In this document: positions 1 to 8,343 of the stretch, piece by piece
Layout of the letters: each line of letters starts with the position of its first letter
Numbering within the stretch: position 1 is the first letter of the stretch
Source of the DNA: Bacteroidales bacterium
GTDB lineage: Bacteria > Bacteroidota > Bacteroidia > Bacteroidales > F082
Length of the DNA stretch: 64,000 nt
NCBI GenBank assembly: GCA_023229135.1
Contig: JALNZT010000015.1
Coordinates: 19,701-83,700 of the forward strand
Reading direction: 5' to 3'
Notes under the pieces: generated by a model
The model's database searches: none
Told to the model about the DNA's origin: nothing
The model's input: the letters and a program-made list of their open reading frames with translations, nothing else
Translations under genes and position numbers: made by a program

Positions 1-5
1 ACCCC

Positions 6-734
6 ATGTACTACTTTGATAATTTCTTGCTAATCGTGCTGCCATATATGGCATTAGCGGTTTTCCTGATAGGTACTATTTATCGTTATACCAACAGGAA
101 ATTTCAGTTTTCATCCTTGTCATCTCAATTTCTTGAGGGAAGAAAATTATTCTATGGCTCGATACCTTTTCACTGGGGCATCCTCTTTATTTTTTGTGGC
201 CATCTCGTCGCGTTTTCAATTCCGAATGCAGTGCTGGCATGGAACAGCCAACCCTTGCGGCTAATGATTCTAGAAGTATCGGCATTCGTTTTTGGGTTAA
301 GCATGCTTGTTGGACTTATCAACCTTATTATCAGAAGGCTTACAACGCCGCGCTTAATACCTGTTACCAATAAAATGGATATAGTCATTTATACTTTATT
401 GCTTATTCAAACAATCGCAGGCCTTTGGATAGCCTACAATTTCAGATGGGGTTCGTCTTGGTTTTCAACGATACTTACACCTTATTTATATTCAATTTTC
501 ACACTTCATCCCGAAATATCAGCGGTATCCTTGCTGCCTTGGACAGTAAAACTTCATATTGTTGTTGCTTTTTTAATTGTTGGGATTATTCCTTTTTCAC
601 GGCTGGTTCACCTGTTGGTATATCCTCTAGATTATTTATGGCGTCCTTATCAACAAGTGAGGTGGTACTGGGATAGAAAAAAAGTACGTAGCACGAAAAC
701 GCCATGGTCTTTGCATCGTCCAAAAAACACCTAG
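6..734 (+). CDS. narI: Respiratory nitrate reductase gamma subunit (cytochrome b, NarI)
   Basis: This 242-residue protein is the membrane diheme cytochrome b that passes quinol electrons to NarGH for anaerobic nitrate respiration. About five hydrophobic segments are visible. His56 and His66 (in FHWGILFIFCGH) and His184 and His202 (in KLHIV and RLVHLL) fall where the family keeps its four heme ligands. The C-terminal YLWRPYQ segment is also typical. It opens the window, so narG, narH and narJ presumably lie just upstream; this is inferred from the usual gene order. It is followed on the same strand by a membrane protein, a carrier, a hemerythrin and the molybdenum-cofactor genes that NarG needs. 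The first ATG is at position 6, and the true start could lie outside the window. Confidence 0.93.
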   Translation: MYYFDNFLLIVLPYMALAVFLIGTIYRYTNRKFQFSSLSSQFLEGRKLFYGSIPFHWGILFIFCGHLVAFSIPNAVLAWNSQPLRLMILEVSAFVFGLSMLVGLINLIIRRLTTPRLIPVTNKMDIVIYTLLLIQTIAGLWIAYNFRWGSSWFSTILTPYLYSIFTLHPEISAVSLLPWTVKLHIVVAFLIVGIIPFSRLVHLLVYPLDYLWRPYQQVRWYWDRKKVRSTKTPWSLHRPKNT

Positions 735-736
735 CC

Positions 737-1186
737 ATGTTGATGAATATTGTAACTGATGATGAATTACTTACAAGTCAGATAATAAAAACTATCCTGC
801 TGGTGATTATTGTGCTTGGTATCATTTACAATTTTTTCAGAATAATAAGGGTAGAAACAAAAGGGAAAAAGTTTATCAATTTAATCCTTTTAATTTTTCT
901 TTTTGTCGCAATTTTTTTTGTGTTTAAACAATACCGCGTAGAAGCCGCCCTTCTCAAAAATCCAGAATACCTGAGTGGAACCACTATTGGCTATTGCAAT
1001 GCTTTTGCCAAAGGGCAGGGTGTTGAATTTGAATACGAAATCAATGGTCATAAATATCTAAACTGTGATACGTTTTACCCAGTTTCTAAAGACAGCATCC
1101 TTGTTCCCGGGGGGGAATATCTGGTGAGGTACTCAAAAGAATTTCCGGACAAAGGAAGAATGGATTTTCAAAAACCGGTAAGATAA
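737..1186 (+). CDS. Hypothetical membrane protein with C-terminal soluble domain
   Basis: The family is not recognised with certainty. The reading frame continues upstream into narI, but the ATG at 737 (or 743), two bases after the narI stop, is the natural start and gives about 149 residues. Two hydrophobic helices (about residues 14-32 and 42-60) precede a soluble part of about 85 residues. That part has a pattern such as GVEFEYEINGHKYL and YLVRYSKEFPDKG, which resembles small beta-rich DUF3592-like domains (a loose resemblance only). Two cysteines occur in it. Tight coupling to narI suggests co-expression with nitrate reductase, but no function can be assigned. Confidence 0.7.
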   Translation: MLMNIVTDDELLTSQIIKTILLVIIVLGIIYNFFRIIRVETKGKKFINLILLIFLFVAIFFVFKQYRVEAALLKNPEYLSGTTIGYCNAFAKGQGVEFEYEINGHKYLNCDTFYPVSKDSILVPGGEYLVRYSKEFPDKGRMDFQKPVR

Positions 1187-1244
1187 ATTTGACACCAATT
1201 ATCGTTGTGAATTGTAAGACTAATAAAGGATTACCTTCTTGATA

Positions 1245-2309
1245 ATGAAATTATTACTGCAAATATTAAGAAAAGGAATAGCCACATTATTCCCGGCATA
1301 CTTCGCGCTGATAATGTCAACGGGTATTGTTTCTATTGCAGCTCATTTGATGAAATTTACTGAAATAGGGCTGTTGCTTTTGCATTTTAATGTAATTGCC
1401 TACATCATTTTATGGATATTATTAATTCTTCGACTTTTATTTTTCCTTCGTTCTTTTCTTGAAGATCTTTCTAACCACGCCCGTAGCGCAGGATTTCTAA
1501 CGATTGTTGCTGGCACCAATGTACTTGGCAGTCAATTCATACTCATCAGCGAGAACTACCAAGCGGCTACTTTTCTTTATTATTTGGGCTTTGCACTTTG
1601 GGTATTGCTTATTTATTTTTTCTTTATACAAATTACAGTTAAACATACTAAACCCACCCTTGAAGAAGGGATGAATGGCATTTGGTTACTTATGGTTGTA
1701 TCTACTCAATCCGTCTCCTTGCTGGGAACGCTTTTAGTAGATTTTCTTCCTTTTTCGAAAGAGATCATCCTCTTTATCTCCCTGATGATGTTTCTTTTGG
1801 GTTGCATGCTCTACATTATCATCATAACGCTTATTTTTTACCGTCTCACATTTTTTAAACTACGTGCAGAAGAATTTGCGCCGCCCTACTGGATCAATAT
1901 GGGTGCAGTTGCCATTACCACATTAGCCGGTTCACTTTTATTGCTGAATGATAATAGTTGGGTCTTCTTTAAATCTATTGATCCTTTTATTAAGGGTTTC
2001 ACCCTAATGTTTTGGACTACCGGCACTTGGTGGATTCCCATCATTATAATTCTTATGATTTGGCGTCATTTTTATAAATACATCCCAATAGTGTATCATC
2101 CTCAATATTGGGGTATGGTGTTTCCATTGGGAATGTACACTGTTTGCACCTATCGCATGGCTGAAGCATTGAATTTTAGCTTTCTTTATCCTGTGGCGGA
2201 GGTGTTTGTTTACATTGCATTGCTAGCTTGGTTAATAACTTTCATCGGCCTTTTGCACAGCTTGTTATCCTTATTTGTAACATCAAAAAATAAAATCACA
2301 GCAACTTAA
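1245..2309 (+). CDS. TDT-family (tellurite/dicarboxylate) transporter
   Basis: This is a multipass inner-membrane protein of 354 residues with about ten hydrophobic helices and the N-terminal FPAYFALIMSTGIVSIAAHLM signature of the TDT/SLAC1 fold (TehA, Mae1, Ssu1). Proteins of the fold move anions such as malate, sulfite or chloride. The ATG at 1245 is preferred over a TTG at 1239 because AAAGGA at 1225-1230 lies upstream with better spacing. It stands between narI and a hemerythrin, so it is likely expressed under nitrate-respiring conditions. A role in moving nitrite or a dicarboxylate is only a guess from this position; no NarK-type carrier is visible in the window. Confidence 0.85.
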   Translation: MKLLLQILRKGIATLFPAYFALIMSTGIVSIAAHLMKFTEIGLLLLHFNVIAYIILWILLILRLLFFLRSFLEDLSNHARSAGFLTIVAGTNVLGSQFILISENYQAATFLYYLGFALWVLLIYFFFIQITVKHTKPTLEEGMNGIWLLMVVSTQSVSLLGTLLVDFLPFSKEIILFISLMMFLLGCMLYIIIITLIFYRLTFFKLRAEEFAPPYWINMGAVAITTLAGSLLLLNDNSWVFFKSIDPFIKGFTLMFWTTGTWWIPIIIILMIWRHFYKYIPIVYHPQYWGMVFPLGMYTVCTYRMAEALNFSFLYPVAEVFVYIALLAWLITFIGLLHSLLSLFVTSKNKITAT

Positions 2310-2407
2310 AACCCACCAAATTATAAAACATACCAGCACAATCATTTATAAAAACCGTTTTTAAAAGTCTGAACGAACATTAAACTATTTTTTAATAAAT
2401 AAACATC

Positions 2408-3133
2408 ATGAACAACATTTTTGAAATTCCCAAAAATAAAAATACTGATTACATAAAAAGATTTGTAGAAAAAGATAAGGGCGATTCTCTTGTTTATTCC
2501 CCCATGGATCCACCCAATGCCTATAATCTCACTGCAATGGATGTGGTGCCTTATGAAGATTTGCATCCGATCTTACAGCTTTTCATGGATGAGCATAAGA
2601 TTACCGAGACAATAATAGAAGGATTGGAAACAACTTTAATTGAGATAAAGCAAGAAGGAATCAACAAGGAAAGAAACAAGCAACTTGGTAAGTTTTTTGA
2701 ATTTCTTGACGATAAAATTGTGTTGCACAACCTGAAAGAAGAACGCGTTTTGTTTCCTTTTATCCACGATCGGATGATAGATAACGGAGAGCACGGCACG
2801 GGGCCAATTCCGGATACCGCCGTAGATATGTTAGAAAACGACCATATTAAAATGATGGAGCTGGCTACGCTAACATTTAGTTTGATGGGAATTTCGTCAC
2901 GCCTTACAGATCCTGTTTCTATCGCACTGCTTGTAGATACCGCTGTGGAGCAAGGTCTTTCCTTGGTAGAATTGCTTCGGCTGCACATTTTCAGAGAAGA
3001 TAACGTGGTGTTCCCATTGGCACATAAGTATTTAACTGAAAATGACTTTGATGATATTACAAAACAAATGAAAAAATATTTTTCGATTGTATTGCCTGTA
3101 AAGCAAGCACCGGGTAAAATAAATCAAAAGTAG
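2408..3133 (+). CDS. Hemerythrin HHE-domain protein
   Basis: This is a 241-residue cytoplasmic protein with a four-helix hemerythrin domain. Candidate di-iron ligands are all visible in order: the His of MDEHK, the HNLKEERVLFPF (HxxxE) helix, the His of ENDHIKM, and HIFREDNVVFP (a second HxxxE). Such proteins bind oxygen or nitric oxide, or repair iron centres (YtfE/RIC-like). An N-terminal extension of about 50 residues precedes the domain. The position between a nitrate reductase subunit and moaA suggests protection against nitric oxide or oxygen sensing during nitrate respiration (inference). About 100 bp separates it from the TDT gene, so it may also have its own promoter. Confidence 0.88.
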   Translation: MNNIFEIPKNKNTDYIKRFVEKDKGDSLVYSPMDPPNAYNLTAMDVVPYEDLHPILQLFMDEHKITETIIEGLETTLIEIKQEGINKERNKQLGKFFEFLDDKIVLHNLKEERVLFPFIHDRMIDNGEHGTGPIPDTAVDMLENDHIKMMELATLTFSLMGISSRLTDPVSIALLVDTAVEQGLSLVELLRLHIFREDNVVFPLAHKYLTENDFDDITKQMKKYFSIVLPVKQAPGKINQK

Positions 3134-3170
3134 GCACTGTCGTATTATTTGAAAAACAAATCACCAAAAT

Positions 3171-4154
3171 ATGCTGAAAGATAATTTTAACCGTGTACAC
3201 GATTACCTTAGAATATCTCTGACAGACAAATGTAACTTGCGCTGTAGCTATTGCAACCCCGTTGATTTGCCTAGAGGGTATTTCACCAATACCACCAAAA
3301 TGTCATCGGAAGAAATAGATATTATTGCCGGTGTTTTTGTACAACTTGGTGTGAAAAAAATTCGTCTCACCGGTGGCGAGCCTTTGGTAAGGAAGGATGC
3401 AAAAGAAATCATTCAGCGTTTGTCAAAATATCCGGTTGAACTGGTCATAACCACCAATGGTGTTTTTGTTCACGAATTTATTGAAAGCTTTCAGCAGGCG
3501 GGTATTCATTCGGTGAACGTGAGTTTAGATACCTTGAAAAGGAAAAAAAATCTTTCGATTACAAGGCGTGATGAGTTTGACAGAATCAAACAAAATATAG
3601 ATCTTTTACTGAAAAACAATTTTCATGTGAAAATAAACACGGTAATTATGAAAGGTGTGAACGAAGCGGAAATACCTGATTTCGTGGGATGGACAAAAGA
3701 CCAGCCGGTACACGTGCGTTTCATTGAATTCATGCCCTTCGCCGGAAACCAATGGAGTAATGAAAAAGTATTTTCGCACAGCGCGATGCTGGAATTAATT
3801 TCTTCAAAATATGGTTTTATTAAGCTTCCCAGTGAAAAACACGACACGGCAAAAAAATATTTCGTGCCGGGACACAAAGGTACATTCGCTACCATCAGCA
3901 CCATGAGCCAGCCTTTTTGCGGCAGCTGTAACCGGATGAGGTTGACCACCGATGGCAAAATGAAAAACTGCCTCTTCTCAAATAACGAAGTGGATATTCT
4001 GGGTGCCTTAAGAAGTGGTTTGGATATCGTTCCACTCATCAGACAATGTGTCTGGAATAAAAAAGAAGGGCTTGGCGGCCAGTTATCGCCGGCTTATGAA
4101 AAAATAGATGCAACAAAACTCGAAAACCGCAGTATGATTAATATCGGGGGATAA
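3171..4154 (+). CDS. moaA: GTP 3',8-cyclase MoaA (molybdenum cofactor step 1)
   Basis: MoaA is the radical SAM enzyme that, with MoaC, converts GTP to cyclic pyranopterin monophosphate. The N-terminal cluster motif CNLRCSYC is at about residues 21-28, followed by RLTGGEPL. The second cluster is the C-terminal CGSC plus a Cys 14 residues later, within CGSCNRMRLTTDGKMKNC. The protein ends in the Gly-Gly needed for activity in the family. Its 327 residues are normal. It starts the molybdenum-cofactor block, 37 bp after the hemerythrin, and moeA follows after 15 bp. Confidence 0.97.
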   Translation: MLKDNFNRVHDYLRISLTDKCNLRCSYCNPVDLPRGYFTNTTKMSSEEIDIIAGVFVQLGVKKIRLTGGEPLVRKDAKEIIQRLSKYPVELVITTNGVFVHEFIESFQQAGIHSVNVSLDTLKRKKNLSITRRDEFDRIKQNIDLLLKNNFHVKINTVIMKGVNEAEIPDFVGWTKDQPVHVRFIEFMPFAGNQWSNEKVFSHSAMLELISSKYGFIKLPSEKHDTAKKYFVPGHKGTFATISTMSQPFCGSCNRMRLTTDGKMKNCLFSNNEVDILGALRSGLDIVPLIRQCVWNKKEGLGGQLSPAYEKIDATKLENRSMINIGG

Positions 4155-4169
4155 CCAATTCTTTTAAAA

Positions 4170-5345
4170 ATGATACCAATACAAGAAGCAAAAAGACTTA
4201 TTCACGAAAATTACACTAGCACAAAAGTCACGCAACTACCTATAAATAAGGCAAATGGGTTTGTGCTGGCAGAATCGGTTTTTTCACCGATTGACACACC
4301 ACCCTTCGACCAGTCAGCCATGGACGGATACGCCTTTTCTTTTGATGAATGGGATGGTAAATCTGAATTATTATTGTCAGGAGAAGTGCAGGCAGGAAAT
4401 TATCTGGCTGAAAACTTAAAACCTAAAGAAGCAGTTCGCATTTTTACCGGTGCGGCAATGCCGGCAGGCACTGATTCTGTTGTTATCCAGGAAAATGTAA
4501 TAAAAAATGGTAAGTACGTCAGTATAAAAGACGATAAACTCATCAAAGGAAGCAATGTACGGCTGCAAGGTTCGCAAACAAAAAAAGGAGAAATAACCTT
4601 GGCTGAAGGGCATTATCTTTCTCCGGCTGCTATCTCGTTTCTTGCCGGATTAGGTGTTGATAGCCTAAAAGTTTATTCAAATCCTGCTATCAGTATTATT
4701 GTTACAGGAAAAGAATTAATAATACCGGGTGAAGCGATGAGCAATGGAAAAATATATGAGTCCAATTCATTCGGGCTTACCGCTGCACTCGAGCAACTCG
4801 ATATTGTTCCTGTTTCAGTTGAAGTGGTGGATGATGATGAACAAAAAATAATGAACGCCATCAACAATCAGTTAAGCGCAGATATTATCATGCTATCTGG
4901 AGGCGTGTCGGTTGGCGATTATGATTTTGTTACTTCGGCACTTGAAAAATGTGGCGTGAAAAAGGTATTTCATAAAGTGAAACAGAAACCCGGCAAACCT
5001 TTTTATTTTGGTAAACATCAACAAACACTTGTGTTCGGCCTTCCGGGAAATCCGGCGGCGGTGCTTAGCTGTTTTTATGAATATGTCGTAGAAGCCATAG
5101 GAAGCTTTACTAAAAAGGCATATTTCAAAAAACTAATGTTGCCATTGGCTGATGATTTCACAAAGAAACCAGGGCTTACTTTATTTCTTAAAGGAAAGAC
5201 AAGGACCAACGAAGTTTCAATTTTGAAAGACCAGGAAAGTTATAAGATGAATTCATTCGCGATGGCGGATTGCATTATTGAACTGGAGGAAGATAAAACG
5301 CGTTTCAATAAAGGTGATTTAGTGAAAGTTCAAATGATTGTCTAA
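4170..5345 (+). CDS. moeA: Molybdopterin molybdenumtransferase MoeA
   Basis: MoeA inserts molybdate into adenylated molybdopterin. This 391-residue protein has the N-terminal DQSAMDGYAF motif, the central LSGGVSVGDYDFV nucleotide/molybdopterin-binding segment and GLPGNPAAVLSCF, all in the usual places, and a small C-terminal domain. It lies 15 bp after moaA and 62 bp before the TauE-like gene, consistent with one transcript. The usual MoaB/Mog adenylyltransferase partner is encoded 3.5 kb downstream as a fusion to MoaC. Confidence 0.97.
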   Translation: MIPIQEAKRLIHENYTSTKVTQLPINKANGFVLAESVFSPIDTPPFDQSAMDGYAFSFDEWDGKSELLLSGEVQAGNYLAENLKPKEAVRIFTGAAMPAGTDSVVIQENVIKNGKYVSIKDDKLIKGSNVRLQGSQTKKGEITLAEGHYLSPAAISFLAGLGVDSLKVYSNPAISIIVTGKELIIPGEAMSNGKIYESNSFGLTAALEQLDIVPVSVEVVDDDEQKIMNAINNQLSADIIMLSGGVSVGDYDFVTSALEKCGVKKVFHKVKQKPGKPFYFGKHQQTLVFGLPGNPAAVLSCFYEYVVEAIGSFTKKAYFKKLMLPLADDFTKKPGLTLFLKGKTRTNEVSILKDQESYKMNSFAMADCIIELEEDKTRFNKGDLVKVQMIV

Positions 5346-5352
5346 AAAATGT

Positions 5353-5368
5353 TTATTACCGGCAATAA
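5353..5368. promoter_or_regulatory. Small palindrome in the moeA-tauE gap
   Basis: The 62-bp gap between moeA and the TauE-like gene holds TTATTACCGGCAATAA, a palindrome broken by one pair. It could be an operator or a weak hairpin; nothing else marks it. The call rests on symmetry alone. Confidence 0.2.
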
Positions 5369-5407
5369 AACGAGAAAAATAATTAACCAAAATCTCTTTT
5401 AAAAACA

Positions 5408-6139
5408 ATGCATTTGGAATACCTTTTTTATATCCTCTTATTTATAGTTGCACTACTATATTCATCCGTCGGACATGGTGGTGCCAGCGGATACCTGGCT
5501 CTGATGGCATTTTTTTCATTCGCGCCTGAAACCATGCGACCTACTGCCCTACTGTTGAATATTTTCGTTTCATTCACGGCCTTTATTCAATATTACCGCA
5601 GCGGGCATTTCCGGTGGCAATTATTTTGGCCGTTTGCCCTTGCATCCATACCTGCAGCTTTTATTGGAGGGCTAATTGTAGTGGATGCAAAATTGTATAA
5701 AACGATATTGGGAGTGCTGCTACTTTTTCCTGTGGTGCGTTTGGGAGGTTTAAAATTTAATGAAGATAAAAACAAAAAGGAGCAGGTGCTTTTGGCTTCG
5801 CTAATAATTGGAGGCCTGATTGGATTACTTTCGGGTGTGATAGGAATTGGCGGCGGCATTATTTTGAGTCCTGTAATATTACTTTTACATTGGGCAAATA
5901 TGAAACAGACAGCGGCGGTTTCCGCCTTATTTATTTTAGTAAATTCGCTGGCAGGTCTCGCGGGTCTTTTCACCAAAGGCTTTGATTTCAGGCCCGAAAT
6001 GGTGTGGATGATCGTGGTGGCCTTTATTGGCGGACTTGCCGGTTCTTATCTCGGTGCTATGAAATTTGATGGCGGTCTTTTGAAGAAAGTGTTAGCTGTT
6101 GTTTTGTTGATGGCTTCAGTAAAATTATTATTCGCATGA
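5408..6139 (+). CDS. TauE/SafE-family anion exporter
   Basis: This 243-residue membrane protein has two matching halves of about four helices each, as in the TauE/SafE (DUF81) family of sulfite, sulfoacetate or other anion exporters. The first half starts with ALLYSSVGHGGASGYLA and the second with LIGLLSGVIGIGGGIILSPVI, the family's paired glycine-rich signatures. It sits within the molybdenum-cofactor operon, so it may export or import an oxyanion linked to molybdate or nitrate use (inference from context). Its stop codon overlaps the ATG of the KilA-N remnant in an ATGA arrangement. Confidence 0.88.
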   Translation: MHLEYLFYILLFIVALLYSSVGHGGASGYLALMAFFSFAPETMRPTALLLNIFVSFTAFIQYYRSGHFRWQLFWPFALASIPAAFIGGLIVVDAKLYKTILGVLLLFPVVRLGGLKFNEDKNKKEQVLLASLIIGGLIGLLSGVIGIGGGIILSPVILLLHWANMKQTAAVSALFILVNSLAGLAGLFTKGFDFRPEMVWMIVVAFIGGLAGSYLGAMKFDGGLLKKVLAVVLLMASVKLLFA

Positions 6140-6372
6140 GGGCCGGAAAAAATGAAGTTTGTGTTATTATTAAAAATTGGATGCGAAATCGCAATACCAT
6201 CGAACTCTTGGGTTTCTGGGAAACGATTCACAATCCTGATTTTAAACCCCTCGAATTCGACGGGTTTAGAAAACAAGCAGGCCTCAACAGCTTTGTAATG
6301 CCCCCAAAGAAATGGATAGAAAGCATGAATTCAATTGTAATTATCTTAATATCAGGATGATATGGTGGCTAA
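6136..6372 (+). pseudogene. KilA-N domain gene remnant inside the molybdenum-cofactor operon
   Basis: A 74-codon frame matches the middle of KilA-N domain proteins as I know them: IIKNWMRNRNTIELLGFWE, NPDFKPLEFDGFRKQAGLNSF and PPKKWIESMNSI. Family members normally have about 35 residues before this and well over 100 after it. The frame ends at TGA 6358-6360 in the middle of the usual SGRYGG motif. The next three codons in frame (6361-6369) read Tyr-Gly-Gly, so the stop appears to replace the Arg codon. Two further stops follow at 6370-6375. The remnant fills the tauE-mobA gap, and the ATG used by mobA (6362) lies inside it in another frame. KilA-N genes belong to phages and mobile elements, so this is a fossil of an insertion. 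Confidence 0.8.
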
Positions 6373-6964
6373 TAATATAAACCGTATTGACGGATATATT
6401 CTTGCCGGCGGCATGAGTTCCCGGATGGGCGTGGATAAAGGACTACTTCAATTCAATGACAAACCGCTTGTACAAAGGATTATAGAACAACTATCGCCCG
6501 CAGTAAATAAAGTTATTATCGTATCAAATAATCGGGAATATGAAAAATTTGGACTGGAAGTGATTGGTGATTTAATCAAAAATATTGGTCCGGCAGGCGG
6601 CATTCACGCTGCTTTAAACCACGCCCAATCCGAACAGCTATTTATCGTGAGTTGTGATATGCCGTTCATTACTGCTCATGCTGCTACTTACATCATACAA
6701 CAGGCGGTGCATTCGCAAATAACCTTAGCCTTGCATCACGGGAAAGTCCAAGCCTTATTTGGGGTCTATTCCAGCCAATGTTTGCCCAAGTGGAAGCAAC
6801 TTATTGAGCAAGGAATTATTAAATTGCAGGAGATGGTAAGCCATTTTGATTTATTGAAAATTGTTATTGAAAAAAATGAATTATTTGGTGATTTACTGTT
6901 TACGAACATCAATAATGAAAATGATTTTAATACAGCACTAAAACAATTGAAAAATGGAAATTAA
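6362..6964 (+). CDS. mobA: Molybdenum cofactor guanylyltransferase MobA
   Basis: MobA attaches GMP to molybdenum-molybdopterin to make the bis-MGD form used by NarG-type enzymes. The 200-residue protein has the nucleotide-binding ILAGGMSSRMGVDKGLL loop at about residues 11-28, GPAGGIHAAL, and the metal-binding SCDMPFI. The ATG at 6362 follows the in-frame stop of the KilA-N remnant and gives MVANNINRIDGY before the domain. No clear Shine-Dalgarno sequence precedes it. The gene overlaps moaD by 11 bp. Confidence 0.93.
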   Translation: MVANNINRIDGYILAGGMSSRMGVDKGLLQFNDKPLVQRIIEQLSPAVNKVIIVSNNREYEKFGLEVIGDLIKNIGPAGGIHAALNHAQSEQLFIVSCDMPFITAHAATYIIQQAVHSQITLALHHGKVQALFGVYSSQCLPKWKQLIEQGIIKLQEMVSHFDLLKIVIEKNELFGDLLFTNINNENDFNTALKQLKNGN

Positions 6965-7187
6965 TGTACTTACATTCGGACAAGTTACTGATATCACAGC
7001 TGAAACCAGTTTGAAAATTCCCGACGTAAAAAATACAGACGAATTAATCCAACTGCTTGAAAAAACTTATCCCGCCTTGAAATCAATCCAATATTCAATT
7101 GCCGTAAATAGAAAAATGATTCAAGAAAATACAATGCTGCAAAATGAAGATACGGTGGCTATACTTCCACCTTTCTCCGGAGGATAA
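6954..7187 (+). CDS. moaD: Molybdopterin synthase sulfur carrier subunit MoaD
   Basis: This is a ubiquitin-like protein of 77 residues ending in FSGG. The C-terminal Gly-Gly is adenylated by MoeB and then carries the thiocarboxylate used to make the molybdopterin dithiolene. The VLTFGQVTDITAETSL start and AILPPFSGG end are typical. It overlaps mobA by 11 bp and its stop lies 4 bp before the moeB start, so translation of the three genes is probably coupled. MoaE, the catalytic partner, is encoded 1.1 kb downstream. Confidence 0.95.
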   Translation: MEINVLTFGQVTDITAETSLKIPDVKNTDELIQLLEKTYPALKSIQYSIAVNRKMIQENTMLQNEDTVAILPPFSGG

Positions 7188-7191
7188 AAAA

Positions 7192-8343
7192 ATGGAAAGC
7201 ACAAATAAATATCAAAGATACCATCGGCAAACAGTACTCAAAAAATTTGGGACTGCAGCACAGGATAAGTTGTTTCAGGCAAAAGTGCTTGTCGTGGGAG
7301 CGGGTGGACTGGGCTGTCCTGCATTACAATACCTCGCGGCAGCCGGTGTTGGAACCATTGGTATTATTGATTTTGACGTGATAGAACTGACCAATTTACA
7401 AAGACAAACCCTTTTTAATATTGAAGATATCGGAAAGCCTAAAGCCGAAATAGCAGCCCGAAAATTAAACTCGTTTAATCCGGATATTCAATTTCCTGTG
7501 TATAATGTGAAACTGGAACCAAAAAACGCGCTTGAAATAATTGAGAATTATGATTTGGTGATTGATGGCTCTGATAATTTCCCGACCCGGTATTTGGTTA
7601 ATGATGCCTGCTTATTGCTCAATAAACCTTTGGTATATGGCACTGTGCTTCGTTTTGAAGGACAGCTGGGAGTCTTTAATCTAACAGATATTGAGACGGG
7701 TAGCCTTACTAATTACCGCGATATTTTCCCGAAACCTCCACTGCCGTCTTCAGTACTCTCTTGTGATCAAGCCGGGGTGTTAGGCGTGCTGCCGGGCATC
7801 ATCGGAACCATGCAGGCTGCCGAAGCCATAAAAATTATTACGGGTATCGGGAAGCCACTGTGCAATAAAATTGTTTCCTATAATCTGCTGAGTAATTTAT
7901 TTTATGAGTTTAGCATTTCAGCTGCAAAAGAAATAAACGCGACTTTCCCAAAAACCAAATCTGAATTCTTAAATTTTGATTACGAATGGTTCTGTGGAGC
8001 CGCTCAAGAATCAAATGAAATTACAATTGACGAATTTGACGCCTTGAGGAAAAAAGAAACAATAACTATTATTGACATTCGTGAAAAAGGTGAATTACCA
8101 GTGCTAGATGAGGTTTCGTTTACTCAAATTCCATGGAGCCGGTTTGAAGAAGCTGTTTCAACTTTCTCAAAAAAAAATAAAATGGTTATTTTTTGCCAAT
8201 CGGGAATATTAAGTCTAACAGCAGTAAAGTTGCTCCTGGAGAAATTCCCTACATGCCAGGCTTATAGCTTAAAAGGAGGCGTGGAAGCATTGAAAAAATA
8301 TCACCATAAAAGTTCACAAACATCACCAATTAATTCAGGATGA
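7192..8343 (+). CDS. moeB: MoaD adenylyltransferase MoeB with C-terminal rhodanese domain
   Basis: This 383-residue E1-like enzyme activates the MoaD C-terminus. The ThiF/MoeB domain (about residues 1-250) shows GAGGLGCPALQYLAAAGVG, DFDVIELTNLQRQ, DGSDNFPTRYLVND and the SCDQAGVLGVLPG segment with a cysteine. The CxxC zinc pair often found before FPKPP is not there; the sequence reads NYRDIFPKPP. A rhodanese domain (about residues 280-370) with FCQSGILSL carries the likely sulfur-transfer cysteine. The ATG at 7192 follows GGAGGA at 7179-7184 and is preferred over an upstream in-frame ATG at 7144 inside moaD. Confidence 0.93.
   Translation: MESTNKYQRYHRQTVLKKFGTAAQDKLFQAKVLVVGAGGLGCPALQYLAAAGVGTIGIIDFDVIELTNLQRQTLFNIEDIGKPKAEIAARKLNSFNPDIQFPVYNVKLEPKNALEIIENYDLVIDGSDNFPTRYLVNDACLLLNKPLVYGTVLRFEGQLGVFNLTDIETGSLTNYRDIFPKPPLPSSVLSCDQAGVLGVLPGIIGTMQAAEAIKIITGIGKPLCNKIVSYNLLSNLFYEFSISAAKEINATFPKTKSEFLNFDYEWFCGAAQESNEITIDEFDALRKKETITIIDIREKGELPVLDEVSFTQIPWSRFEEAVSTFSKKNKMVIFCQSGILSLTAVKLLLEKFPTCQAYSLKGGVEALKKYHHKSSQTSPINSG

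Noticed and set aside
1239..1244. TTG at 1239 as start of the TDT carrier
   Set aside because: The ATG six bases later has better spacing to AAAGGA at 1225-1230.
6136..6360. KilA-N frame as evidence of a prophage at this place
   Set aside because: Only one truncated gene is found, with no other phage gene nearby; it is better described as a single fossil.
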